Positions 6,130 to 12,076 of a stretch of 13,940 bases of DNA are shown piece by piece. Source of the DNA: an uncultured Actinomycetes bacterium (GTDB lineage Bacteria; Actinomycetota; Thermoleophilia; Gaiellales; Gaiellaceae); contig CAIYXH010000059.1 in NCBI GenBank assembly GCA_903930195.1, positions 1 through 13,940 of the forward strand. The letters are read 5' to 3'. The position numbers and the translations under genes were made by a program. Each line of letters begins with the position of its first letter. The stretch's first letter is position 1. Below the pieces are notes generated by a model. That model was not told the DNA's origin. It worked only from the letters and a program-made list of their open reading frames with translations, and searched no databases.

Positions 6130-7274
6130 GCGAGTGGCGCGAGACGCAGGCCGGCAGGCTCGGGCTCGACCGGCTCCCGGGGCGGTGGGGCCGTATCGAG
6201 CGAGTGCTGCTTCACCTGGCGGTCGAGCGCGACGAGGAAGTCGTGCCGGTTCGTCGCCGCGTTCGCGGCGACCTCGCGGTCGAGCCTCCCGGAGACGACC
6301 CCTGCGATGAGGGCCGACTCGAAGGTCTGCATCCCGAAGTACTCGCCCTCGCCGATCGCGTCGTGGATCTCCTCCGAGCGGCCTTCGCGGATCAGGTCGG
6401 CGATGCGCGCGTTCACGACCATCACCTCGAGCACAGCCAGCCGGCCGCCGTCGGCGCGCGGCAGGAGCCGCTGCGAGATCACGCCGCGGAGGACGCCGGC
6501 GAGGATCGAGCGGATCTGCGCCTGCTTCGCCGCGGGGAAGAACTCGATCAGGCGGCCGAGCGTCTCGGCGGCGTCGATCGTGTGCAGCGTCGAGAAGACG
6601 AGGTGGCCGGACTCCGCGGCTTGGAGCGCGGTCTGCGCGGTCTCGGCGTCGCGAAGCTCGCCGATCATGATCGTGTCCGGGTCCTGACGGAGAACGCGAC
6701 GGAGCGCCTGGGCGAAGTTCTCGGTGTCGAGCCCGACCTCGCGCTGGTTGACGATCGAGCGGTGGTCGGCGTGGATCACCTCGATCGGATCCTCGATCGT
6801 GACGATGTGCGACTCGCGCGTGCGGTTGATGTGGTCGAGGATCGCCGCGAGCGTCGTCGTCTTGCCGGAGCCGGTCGCGCCGGTGACGAGGATCAACCCA
6901 CGGTGCTCGTCGGCCAGCCGCTCGACCGCGTTCGGCAGTCCGAGGTCGCCGAAGCGCGGCACCTCGTGGGGGATCACGCGCAGCGCGAGCGAGATCGAGC
7001 CGCGCTGGCGGAAGGCGTTGACGCGGAAGCGCGGCAGGCCGGGCGCCGTGTAGGCGAGGTCGAGGTCGCCCGAGTCGCGGAAGCGCTCGTACCGCTCGGG
7101 CGTCGCGCCGGCGATCGTGCGGACGTAGCCGTCGAGCCGCTCGTCGTCGAGCGCCGGCCCGTCGAGCGCCGCGATCGCGCCATCACGGCGGATGAGCGGA
7201 GGCCGTCCGACCTTCAGATGAACGTCGGACGCGCCGGCACGAACCGCGTCGGCGAGAAGGCTGTCGAGCTCCAT
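6126..7274 (-). CDS. pilT: Type IV pilus retraction ATPase PilT
   Basis: PilT is a cytoplasmic hexameric ATPase that powers pilus disassembly and twitching motility. The 382-residue product opens with the usual N-terminal domain (ASDVHLKVGRPPLIRRDG). Next come Walker A GATGSGKT (residues 132-139), the Asp box TIEDPIE (159-165), Walker B DTIMIGELRD (200-209) and the His box STLHTIDA (about 228-235). An AIRNLIRE-like IADLIREGRSEEI follows, which distinguishes PilT-type from PilB-type ATPases. A Pro/Glu-rich tail of about 30 residues follows the core. No good Shine-Dalgarno precedes the ATG at 7274; the start is chosen by homology. A partner PilB is present only as a fragment further along, and no pilC is visible. 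Confidence 0.95.
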   Translation of the reverse strand: MELDSLLADAVRAGASDVHLKVGRPPLIRRDGAIAALDGPALDDERLDGYVRTIAGATPERYERFRDSGDLDLAYTAPGLPRFRVNAFRQRGSISLALRVIPHEVPRFGDLGLPNAVERLADEHRGLILVTGATGSGKTTTLAAILDHINRTRESHIVTIEDPIEVIHADHRSIVNQREVGLDTENFAQALRRVLRQDPDTIMIGELRDAETAQTALQAAESGHLVFSTLHTIDAAETLGRLIEFFPAAKQAQIRSILAGVLRGVISQRLLPRADGGRLAVLEVMVVNARIADLIREGRSEEIHDAIGEGEYFGMQTFESALIAGVVSGRLDREVAANAATNRHDFLVALDRQVKQHSLDTAPPPREPVEPEPAGLRLAPLA

Positions 7275-7308
7275 GCCGGGTTTGTCGGCAACGAGAGCGA
7301 CGATCTAA

Positions 7309-7333
7309 AGGGTCAGACCTCAGGTCTGACCCT
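7309..7333. repeat. Perfect REP-like palindrome, 12-bp arms
   Basis: AGGGTCAGACCT (7309-7320) and AGGTCTGACCCT (7322-7333) are exact inverted copies around a single C. It starts 4 nt beyond the stop of the flavoprotein gene and lies in the 63-nt gap before pilT. On the minus strand it is followed by a short TTT, so termination would be weak at best. The GGGTCAGACC word is typical of REP elements mobilised by tyrosine (HUH) REP-associated transposases, although no such transposase is in this window. Confidence 0.75.
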
Positions 7334-7337
7334 CGAG

Positions 7338-8474
7338 TCAGCCCCGGCCGAGGAGCGCGAGTGCGCGGAGCGGTGCGCGGGCGAGGCCGCGCTGATCGCC
7401 GGGCGCGGCGAGGTCGCCGCGGAGCAGATGCTCGACGGTCTTCCAGAGGAGCTGGGTGCGGGCGACCTGCCACGAGGCGCGCGGCCAGCGGTCGAGCGCG
7501 TGCTTGAGCTTCCACGACGCCTTGTGCAGCGGGCTGAGCGCGTGGTCGACGGCAGGCTGGTAGGCGGCGAGCGTCGAGGTGCGGCCGGCGAGCAGGTCGA
7601 GGATCGCGTCGGTGGCGAGCTTCGACGAGACGAAGCACTCGTACATCCCGTCGCCCGAGACCGGATCGATCAGGCCGGCTGCGTCGCCGACAAGCAGCGC
7701 GCGCTCACCCGCGATCTGGGTTCCGGCGCCGCGGAGCGGCAGCCGGTGGCCGCGCAGATGCTCGAGGGCGCCGACCGGGATGCCGTGGTAGTCGCAGAGG
7801 CGCTGGAGGTGCTCGCGGAGCTTCGGCCCCTCACTCATCCAGCCGCCGACGCCGAAGTTGGCGTGGTCGCCCTTCGGGAAGACCCAGGCGTACCCGCCGG
7901 GGATGTCGGCGATCTCGAGCACGAGCCGCTTCGCGTAGCGCTCCTGCGAGACGGTGCCGTAGGGCGCGTTCCCCTCGTAGGCGACGCCATGCGTAATCCC
8001 GTCGCCGAGCTTGAGCGTGCGCGCCGCGGTGCCGTTCGCGCCGTCGGCCCCGACGATCACCGAGCTGCGGATCCGCTCGCCGCCCGAGAGCACGAGCTCG
8101 CGGCCGTCGGCTTCGATCTGCGCGGTCGTGCCTTCGCGCACCTCCACCCCGCGCTCGCGTGCCGTGTCGATCAGGAACGCGTCGAGGCGCCGGCGCTGCG
8201 TCATCCAGACAACGGGCTCCTTCGCGTGGCGGACGACCTCGTCGTCGTAGCGGAAGCGGAGCTCCACGGTGTCGACGAGCTCCTCGACCACCGGAGTCGG
8301 ATCGACCGGGCACTGCTTGACCGCGCGGAGGGTCATCCCGCCGCCGCACGGCTTGTCGCGCGGGAAGGTCGCCTTGTCCACGAGGAGCACGGATGCCCCT
8401 GCCTCGGCAAGGCGGATGGCGGTCGCCGAACCGGCGGGTCCACCGCCGATCACGGTCGCGTCGTAAGCCTTCAC
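7338..8474 (-). CDS. Geranylgeranyl reductase family FAD-dependent oxidoreductase
   Basis: The 378-residue flavoprotein belongs to the family that reduces double bonds in isoprenoid chains such as geranylgeranyl groups and menaquinone side chains. An N-terminal Rossmann motif GGGPAGSATAIRLAEAG (residues 10-26) binds the FAD ADP moiety. The family-typical KPCGGGMT follows at about 41-48. SSVIVGADGANG forms the second nucleotide contact, and ALLVGDAAGLIDPVSGDGMY is the flavin-ribityl motif. The GTG at 8474 was chosen because it starts the Rossmann beta-strand properly. The open frame upstream of it runs through tRNA-Tyr and cannot be coding. It is divergent from tRNA-Tyr, with only 29 nt between them. 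The substrate is not determinable; menaquinone or membrane lipid saturation is the likeliest role by family. Confidence 0.9.
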   Translation of the reverse strand: MKAYDATVIGGGPAGSATAIRLAEAGASVLLVDKATFPRDKPCGGGMTLRAVKQCPVDPTPVVEELVDTVELRFRYDDEVVRHAKEPVVWMTQRRRLDAFLIDTARERGVEVREGTTAQIEADGRELVLSGGERIRSSVIVGADGANGTAARTLKLGDGITHGVAYEGNAPYGTVSQERYAKRLVLEIADIPGGYAWVFPKGDHANFGVGGWMSEGPKLREHLQRLCDYHGIPVGALEHLRGHRLPLRGAGTQIAGERALLVGDAAGLIDPVSGDGMYECFVSSKLATDAILDLLAGRTSTLAAYQPAVDHALSPLHKASWKLKHALDRWPRASWQVARTQLLWKTVEHLLRGDLAAPGDQRGLARAPLRALALLGRG

Positions 8475-8485
8475 CGACCCCAGGC

Positions 8486-8491
8486 TACAAT
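8486..8491 (+). promoter_or_regulatory. Candidate -10 box of tRNA-Tyr
   Basis: TACAAT (5 of 6 with TATAAT) ends 12 nt before the tRNA-Tyr gene, inside GGCTACAATGCGGCG. Almost the same string, GGCTAGAATCGCGGCG, precedes tRNA-Thr. No clear -35 element is visible, because that region lies within the start of the divergent flavoprotein gene. Confidence 0.6.
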
Positions 8492-8503
8492 GCGGCGCTC
8501 CCC

Positions 8504-8585
8504 GGGGGTGTGCCCGAGCGGCCAAAGGGAACGGGCTGTAAACCCGTCGGCTCTGCCTACAGAGGTTCGAATCCTCTCGCCCCCA
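8504..8585 (+). tRNA. tRNA-Tyr (GTA)
   Basis: This is a complete class II tRNA of 82 nt. The acceptor GGGGGTG pairs with CGCCCCC, with discriminator A73. The anticodon stem/loop ACGGG-CTGTAAA-CCCGT carries GTA. A long variable arm (CGGCTCTGCCTAC) follows, and the T arm is AGAGG-TTCGAAT-CCTCT. The 3' end reads ACC and then T, so the full CCA is not encoded. The long variable arm and GTA anticodon identify tyrosine. Confidence 0.95.
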
Positions 8586-8656
8586 CCTCAGCTTCCACCT
8601 TCGAACCACCGCGCCGGCCGTCCGGTCGAGCGCGCGCTGCCCAGCGTTCGCGCGAC

Positions 8657-9280
8657 GTGCAAAGCCCCGCCCAGAACCGTGTCACGCCCCTCGGTGAGAT
8701 CGTGGCGATCCCGCTCCGTGGGGCGTTCACCGGCAACCGGGGCATCCTCCACTCCGGCCACGAGATTGTGCGCCCTTACGCCCACGACTCCTGGCTCACG
8801 TGCTCGCTCGAATACAAGGGCATCCGCCGCACGCAGTGGCTGCCGTCCCGGATGACCTGGCTGTTCTTCTTCGACGAGGCCGTCTCCTTCGCTGCGGGTC
8901 ATCGCCCCTGCGCGTTGTGCCGGCGGGGCAGCTATGACCTCTACCGCGAGGCGTGGGCCGAGACCGCCGGCGACCCGCTTCCGTCTGCCAAGGCGATGAA
9001 TCGGCAGCTGCACGGGGAGCGCCTCGTCACGCGGCGTCGAGAGCGACGCCTCCACGACATGCCCTGGCAGCGGCTACCGACCGGGACGTTCGTCTCCCTC
9101 GAGGGCGGGGCCTGGCTCGTGGTCGACGATGTGCTCGTACGGTGGACGGCACGCGGCTACGGCGCGTCCCGGCTCCGACCGCGCGACGGGCGGGCGAGGG
9201 TCGTCACACCGCCGTCGAGCGTCCGCATCCTTCGCACCGGGTACCCCGTCCAGATCGATGCGAGCGCGTTCGGGAGGTGA
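8657..9280 (+). CDS. Conserved hypothetical protein with Ada-like metal-binding motif
   Basis: The product is about 207 residues and has no known function. The N-terminal third has NRVTPLGEIVAIPLRGAFTGNRGIL. Residues about 68-90 (TWLFFFDEAVSFAAGHRPCALCR) resemble the FF/Y-x-EALAAGFRPCKRC stretch of the Ada methyl-phosphotriester zinc domain. Cys85 and Cys88 form the CxxC, and Cys49 could be a third ligand. The middle is rich in Arg and His. The C-terminal part (GTFVSLEGGAWLVVDDVLVRWT) is predicted beta-rich. There is no signal peptide or membrane segment. The GTG at 8657 is the best start in the space after tRNA-Tyr, but no Shine-Dalgarno supports it and the start is uncertain. DNA or nucleic-acid binding is possible from the motif, but this is inference. 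Confidence 0.75.
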   Translation: MQSPAQNRVTPLGEIVAIPLRGAFTGNRGILHSGHEIVRPYAHDSWLTCSLEYKGIRRTQWLPSRMTWLFFFDEAVSFAAGHRPCALCRRGSYDLYREAWAETAGDPLPSAKAMNRQLHGERLVTRRRERRLHDMPWQRLPTGTFVSLEGGAWLVVDDVLVRWTARGYGASRLRPRDGRARVVTPPSSVRILRTGYPVQIDASAFGR

Positions 9281-9296
9281 CCCCGGTGTTCGCCGC

Positions 9297-9302
9297 TAGT
9301 CT
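9297..9302 (+). promoter_or_regulatory. Candidate -10 box for a leaderless transcript
   Basis: TAGTCT fits the TANNNT -10 pattern of actinobacterial promoters. It is separated from the GTG at 9309 by only 6 nt, so transcription would start at or next to the GTG itself. No Shine-Dalgarno precedes that GTG, which agrees with a leaderless mRNA. Confidence 0.45.
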
Positions 9303-9308
9303 CGGCGC

Positions 9309-9665
9309 GTGAGCACCGGCCGGCTCGAAGCGTTCAGCGACGGCGTGCTCGCCGTGATCATCACGATCATGGTGCTCGAGCTTCATCCCCCCGACGGGTC
9401 GAGCTTCCACGATCTCCGCCCGCTGCTGCCGAAGCTGGCGATCTACCTGCTCAGCTTCGTCTTCATCGCGATCTACTGGAACAACCACCACCACATGTTC
9501 CAGGTCGTCGACCGCATCAACGGCTCGACGCTCTGGGCCAACGCCCATCTGCTCTTCTGGCTGTCGCTGACGCCGGCCGCCGCCGCCTGGCTCGGCCCGC
9601 ATGTCGCGGAGCGCGCCCCGGTCGCGATCTACGGCATCGTGCTGGTCGGCTCCGGCTTCGCCTAG
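9309..9665 (+). CDS. TMEM175 (DUF1211) family channel protein, C-terminally truncated
   Basis: TMEM175-family proteins are potassium-selective or cation channels, six-helix in bacteria, in which helix 1 lines the pore. The 118-residue product begins with the family signature: Arg5 followed by FSDGV at residues 9-13 in GRLEAFSDGVLAVIITIMVLEL. It continues through YWNNHHHMF and ANAHLLFWLSLTP, both typical of the family, and has about four hydrophobic segments. Bacterial members are usually near 200 residues. Here the sequence stops at VGSGFA, in what should be helix 4, so the last two helices are missing. Its TAG shares a CTAG with the stop of the convergent hydrolase gene, which is also truncated. 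A functional channel from this fragment is unlikely. Confidence 0.85.
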   Translation: MSTGRLEAFSDGVLAVIITIMVLELHPPDGSSFHDLRPLLPKLAIYLLSFVFIAIYWNNHHHMFQVVDRINGSTLWANAHLLFWLSLTPAAAAWLGPHVAERAPVAIYGIVLVGSGFA

Positions 9666-9979
9666 TCGATCGCCACCGCCGCGGCGGCGTGGCCCTCGGC
9701 GAGGAGCCGCTGCACGATCAGGCCGCCGAAGGAGTGGCCGATCACGACCGGCTTCTCGTGGAGCCCCCGGGTGATCTCGGTGTAGTGGTCGACGATCGCG
9801 TCGAGGCCGATCCCGGCGGCGCGCTCGGGGTTCGCGCGCGCCTCCTCGACGGTCGGCGAGTCGCCCGGCCAGCCGGGTGCGGCCGCCGCGTAGCCGGCGG
9901 CGGCGAACTTCTCGACCCAGGGGTTCCAGGAGTCCGCGTGGAGCCAGAGTCCGTGGACGAAGAGGACAGGTCTAGCCAT
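9662..9979 (-). CDS. Alpha/beta hydrolase, C-terminally truncated
   Basis: The 105-residue product begins MARPVLFVHGLWLHADSW, with the HG oxyanion motif at residues 9-10. It contains the nucleophile elbow GHSFGG, with catalytic Ser83. The family members it resembles are about 250-280 residues long and supply an acid residue and a catalytic His from the second half. Here the protein ends at AVAID, just after the strand that follows the nucleophile helix, so those residues are absent and activity is not expected. The ATG at 9979 starts 3 nt after the stop of the YHYH gene. The gene is the last of a three-gene leftward group. It converges on the TMEM175 gene, and the two share a palindromic CTAG at 9662-9665 that supplies both TAG stops. 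Confidence 0.82.
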   Translation of the reverse strand: MARPVLFVHGLWLHADSWNPWVEKFAAAGYAAAAPGWPGDSPTVEEARANPERAAGIGLDAIVDHYTEITRGLHEKPVVIGHSFGGLIVQRLLAEGHAAAAVAID

Positions 9980-9982
9980 GGC

Positions 9983-10912
9983 TTACCGACCTCCGATCGG
10001 GGTGCCGTGGAAGCACCCCAAGGTGTAGGGGTATTCGAGCGTGGCGTCGTAGTGGTAGACGGACTGCTCCTTGCCGTTCCAGAGCACGCGGCTCGTGCGG
10101 CCGTGGCAGGCGTCGAGGGCGGTGTTCGTCAGCAGGTTCCCCGCGGTGTCGCGCTCGACGTAGATGCCGTAACCGTCGCGGGCGTAGCCGACGAGCGTCG
10201 AGCTCCCCGTCGCGGTCGAGAGGATGCAGGGCGGGATGTCGTGGTGGTGGTAGGTCGACGACATGTCCGGAGGGCCCGCGCAGAGGTCGAGCACCTCGTG
10301 GGCGACAGCGTCGCGGCCCTCACCGTCAAGCGCGTTGTAGAGCACGACGCCGTCGTTCAAGACGCCGATCGTGCCCATCGGCAGGCAGTTCGGCTTGGCG
10401 GCTGCCTTGGGGCTCAGCGCCAGGCTCCAGGCGTAGCTCTGGGGCGCGATGCTGTTCGGGTTGCGGTCGTAGTTCGCGGCCGGGTCGCTCGCGCCGACCG
10501 GGAAGACGCCCGTCGTGTGGTCGTGCGGCAGGTCGTTCGTGTCGATGACCCGCGCCGAGCCCTTCGTCGTCACGCTCCAGGTCGCGTTCGGCCAGCTGAC
10601 CTTCCCGGACACGGCCACCTTGGCGGTCGAGTCCCAGGTCTTCGCGGTCTGGTTCACCCAGGGGCCGACAGCGAATGCGCCGCCAGCGCTGCCGAAGCTC
10701 GTGACGCAGGAGTCGACGTAGCCGACCTTCGGTGACGTCGAGACGTAGCCGTCACCGAGCGGCACCGCCCTCGGGTTCACCGCCCCGACCGAGGCGGGCG
10801 TCGTCGCGTAGGCGATCGTGCCGCCGTTCGCGGTCAGCGCCAGGCCCGCGGCGGCTCCGAACGCCGTCAGCGCGACGGTCGCCAGCGCTGCCGTTGCCCA
10901 GCGGGAGCTCAC
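9983..10912 (-). CDS. Secreted YHYH-domain protein
   Basis: The 309-residue product has an N-terminal hydrophobic segment (about residues 7-28) after Arg4. This suggests a Sec signal peptide or membrane anchor. The C-terminal half (from about 175) matches the YHYH domain: GVLNDGVVLYNALDGEGRDAVAHE, then YHHH at 221-224, then LVGYARDGYGIYVERD, NTALDACHGRTS, and YHYDATLEYPYTLGCFHG at 286-303. Six cysteines (69, 176, 211, 229, 269, 300) suggest disulfides outside the cell. The His-rich motifs suggest metal binding, but the biochemical function of YHYH proteins is not established. The first motif reads YHHH and the second YHYD rather than the canonical YHYH. The GTG at 10912 has no strong Shine-Dalgarno and lies 9 nt after the response-regulator stop. 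Confidence 0.85.
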   Translation of the reverse strand: MSSRWATAALATVALTAFGAAAGLALTANGGTIAYATTPASVGAVNPRAVPLGDGYVSTSPKVGYVDSCVTSFGSAGGAFAVGPWVNQTAKTWDSTAKVAVSGKVSWPNATWSVTTKGSARVIDTNDLPHDHTTGVFPVGASDPAANYDRNPNSIAPQSYAWSLALSPKAAAKPNCLPMGTIGVLNDGVVLYNALDGEGRDAVAHEVLDLCAGPPDMSSTYHHHDIPPCILSTATGSSTLVGYARDGYGIYVERDTAGNLLTNTALDACHGRTSRVLWNGKEQSVYHYDATLEYPYTLGCFHGTPIGGR

Positions 10913-10921
10913 GTTCGGAGC

Positions 10922-11320
10922 TTACACGCTGGAGCCGAGCATCGTGCGAATTGTCTCTAAAAGGACACCCCGCTCGTACGGCTTGGCCACGAACGCGGTC
11001 GGCCCGCTCTTCGCAAGCGTCACGACCGCCGGCTCGTCGGTGTAGCCCGAGCTCAGCACGACCCGCAGGCCGGGGCGCGTCTCACGCAGCGCGGCCGCGA
11101 GCTCCGGCCCGGTCATCCCGGGCATGTCCACGTCGGTCAGGAGCAGGTCGAAGGCGACGTCGTACGCGAGCACGAGCGCCTCGTCGCCGGAGGCAGCAGC
11201 GATCACGCGGTAGCCCGCCGTCTCGAGCAGCTCTCCGACGAGCTCGCGGACGAGGTCGTTGTCCTCGACGAGCAGGATCGCTGCATCGCGCTCCGCACCG
11301 GCGTATGTGCCCTGCTCCAT
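10922..11320 (-). CDS. Stand-alone response regulator receiver (CheY-like)
   Basis: This 132-residue single receiver domain has no output domain. The acidic pocket is Glu19/Asp20 in LVEDND. The phosphoacceptor is Asp63 in LLLTDVDMPGMTG. The Ser/Thr position lies in VVLSSGYT (about 90-91), and the conserved Lys113 is in FVAKPY. All key residues are present, so it should be phosphorylatable. The sequence style (SSGYTDE, then KPYERGVLLETIR) is like receivers attached to hybrid histidine kinases. No kinase is in the window. The ATG at 11320 was chosen because GGAG lies 7 nt upstream; a longer frame to 11359 has no such site. It is the first gene of the leftward receiver-YHYH-hydrolase group. Confidence 0.9.
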   Translation of the reverse strand: MEQGTYAGAERDAAILLVEDNDLVRELVGELLETAGYRVIAAASGDEALVLAYDVAFDLLLTDVDMPGMTGPELAAALRETRPGLRVVLSSGYTDEPAVVTLAKSGPTAFVAKPYERGVLLETIRTMLGSSV

Positions 11321-11408
11321 CCCCCCGCTCCAAGTACCCGGTTGCCAGACAATTGTCAATACGCGAAACTCGCGCCGACTCCTTGGCCCGAGCCAGGAGA
11401 GACGCGGC

Positions 11409-11414
11409 TAGAAT
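11409..11414 (+). promoter_or_regulatory. Candidate -10 box of tRNA-Thr
   Basis: TAGAAT (5 of 6 with TATAAT) ends 10 nt before tRNA-Thr, in the context GGCTAGAATCGCGGCG. This closely matches the sequence before tRNA-Tyr. A TTGGCC at 11383-11388 is the nearest -35-like word, but a 20-nt spacer makes it doubtful. Confidence 0.6.
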
Positions 11415-11424
11415 CGCGGCGAGC

Positions 11425-11497
11425 GCCCTCTTAGCTCAGTTGGTAGAGCACCTCCATGGTAAGGAGGGGGTCAACGGTTCGAGTCCGTTAGAGGGCT
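11425..11497 (+). tRNA. tRNA-Thr (GGT)
   Basis: This is a complete 73-nt cloverleaf. The acceptor GCCCTCT pairs with AGAGGGC, with discriminator T73. The D arm is GCTC/GAGC. The anticodon arm CCTCC-ATGGTAA-GGAGG carries GGT, which reads ACC and ACT. The T arm is AACGG-TTCGAGT-CCGTT. No CCA is encoded. All stems are fully paired. Confidence 0.96.
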
Positions 11498-11501
11498 CTG
11501 C

Positions 11502-11531
11502 AAAAGCGCCGCAAAGCGGCGCTTTTCTTTT
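11502..11531. terminator. Rho-independent terminator after tRNA-Thr
   Basis: AAAAGCGCCGC (11502-11512) and GCGGCGCTTTT (11516-11526) form a perfect stem with an AAA loop, followed by CTTTTC on the plus strand. It starts 4 nt after tRNA-Thr. Because the arms begin with AAAA and end with TTTT, it could also stop leftward transcripts coming from the STAS gene. Confidence 0.9.
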
Positions 11532-11578
11532 CGCAGGGCGCGTTCTGCCCCACCGGATCGGTGGTCGCTCGAGACGCC

Positions 11579-11607
11579 GGCGATTCCCCCCTGCCTAGGG
11601 GATCGCC
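11579..11607. terminator. Stable hairpin downstream of the STAS gene
   Basis: GGCGATTCCCC (11579-11589) pairs with GGGGATCGCC (11598-11607), leaving one bulged T and an 8-nt loop. It lies 30 nt beyond the STAS stop in the leftward direction and has no T tract, so it may protect or end that transcript. A smaller hairpin (CACCG/CGGTG) is at 11551-11563. I see no gene between 11532 and 11637. Confidence 0.4.
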
Positions 11608-11637
11608 GATCTGACTCCCACTGTGGTCGACGACGGG

Positions 11638-12030
11638 CTAGCCGAGATCGGAGACAGGCACGACGTTGAGGACTCGATCGAGCCCGGTGATCTCGAAGAT
11701 CTTGCGGGCGTGGGAGCGAACGCCGGTGATCTTGAAGGACCCATTCCGCTCCTCGACGAGCTTGGCCGCGGCGAGGAACACGTTCAGGGCGGTCGTATCG
11801 ATGAAGCTCGTCTCGGTCAGGTTGATCGCAACCTGCCTGATGCTTTCGCCGTCAAGCGCTCGGAGTACCTCGGATTCCAAGAGTGGAGCGGTGGCCAGAT
11901 CGAGCTCGCCCACGACGGTGATGTCACACCGCTCGAGGGCAGAAAGCCGGGTCTCAACCCTGAACGGGACAACCTCGTCGTCGGCGAGGCGGTCGGGGTC
12001 GGCCTCGGTGGCCCCGGATGCGTCATTCAT
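11638..12030 (-). CDS. STAS-domain anti-sigma-factor antagonist
   Basis: The 130-residue product has a polar N-terminus of about 25 residues followed by one STAS domain. Key segments are ITVVGELDLATAPLLE (about 37-52), AINLTETSFIDTTALNVFL (about 68-86) and the closing GLDRVL. Proteins of this type bind anti-sigma kinases and release alternative sigma factors. Phosphorylation on a Ser or Thr in the D-S-S-G loop switches them off. Here that loop reads D78-T79-T80-A81, so the acceptor would be Thr80 and the usual Gly is Ala. The ATG at 12030 has AAGGA 5 nt upstream. No RsbW-like kinase or sigma factor is in the window, so its partner is unknown. Confidence 0.87.
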   Translation of the reverse strand: MNDASGATEADPDRLADDEVVPFRVETRLSALERCDITVVGELDLATAPLLESEVLRALDGESIRQVAINLTETSFIDTTALNVFLAAAKLVEERNGSFKITGVRSHARKIFEITGLDRVLNVVPVSDLG

Positions 12031-12076
12031 GATCGTCCTTCCCAAACGGGGCGGCGATCGGCGCTGTTTGCCGGTC

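Noticed and set aside
6204..8855. 883-codon open frame on the plus strand
   Set aside because: It lies opposite pilT and the flavoprotein gene and runs through tRNA-Tyr. The product is Arg/Ala/Val-rich low-complexity sequence with no recognisable domain; it is a high-GC shadow frame.
9689..10735. 348-codon open frame on the plus strand
   Set aside because: It is antisense to the hydrolase and YHYH genes, which have clear motifs; the product has no recognisable features.
11348..11357. GACAATTGTC palindrome as an operator
   Set aside because: A single 10-bp palindrome with no second copy or matching regulator in the window is too weak to call.
11321..11359. Longer start for the response regulator, and a TTGACA (minus, 11359-11354) as its -35 box
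   Set aside because: The extra residues do not look like a receiver, and GGAG supports the ATG at 11320. The -10 at 17-nt spacing would be TACTTG, a poor match, and it would place the start of transcription on the ribosome site.
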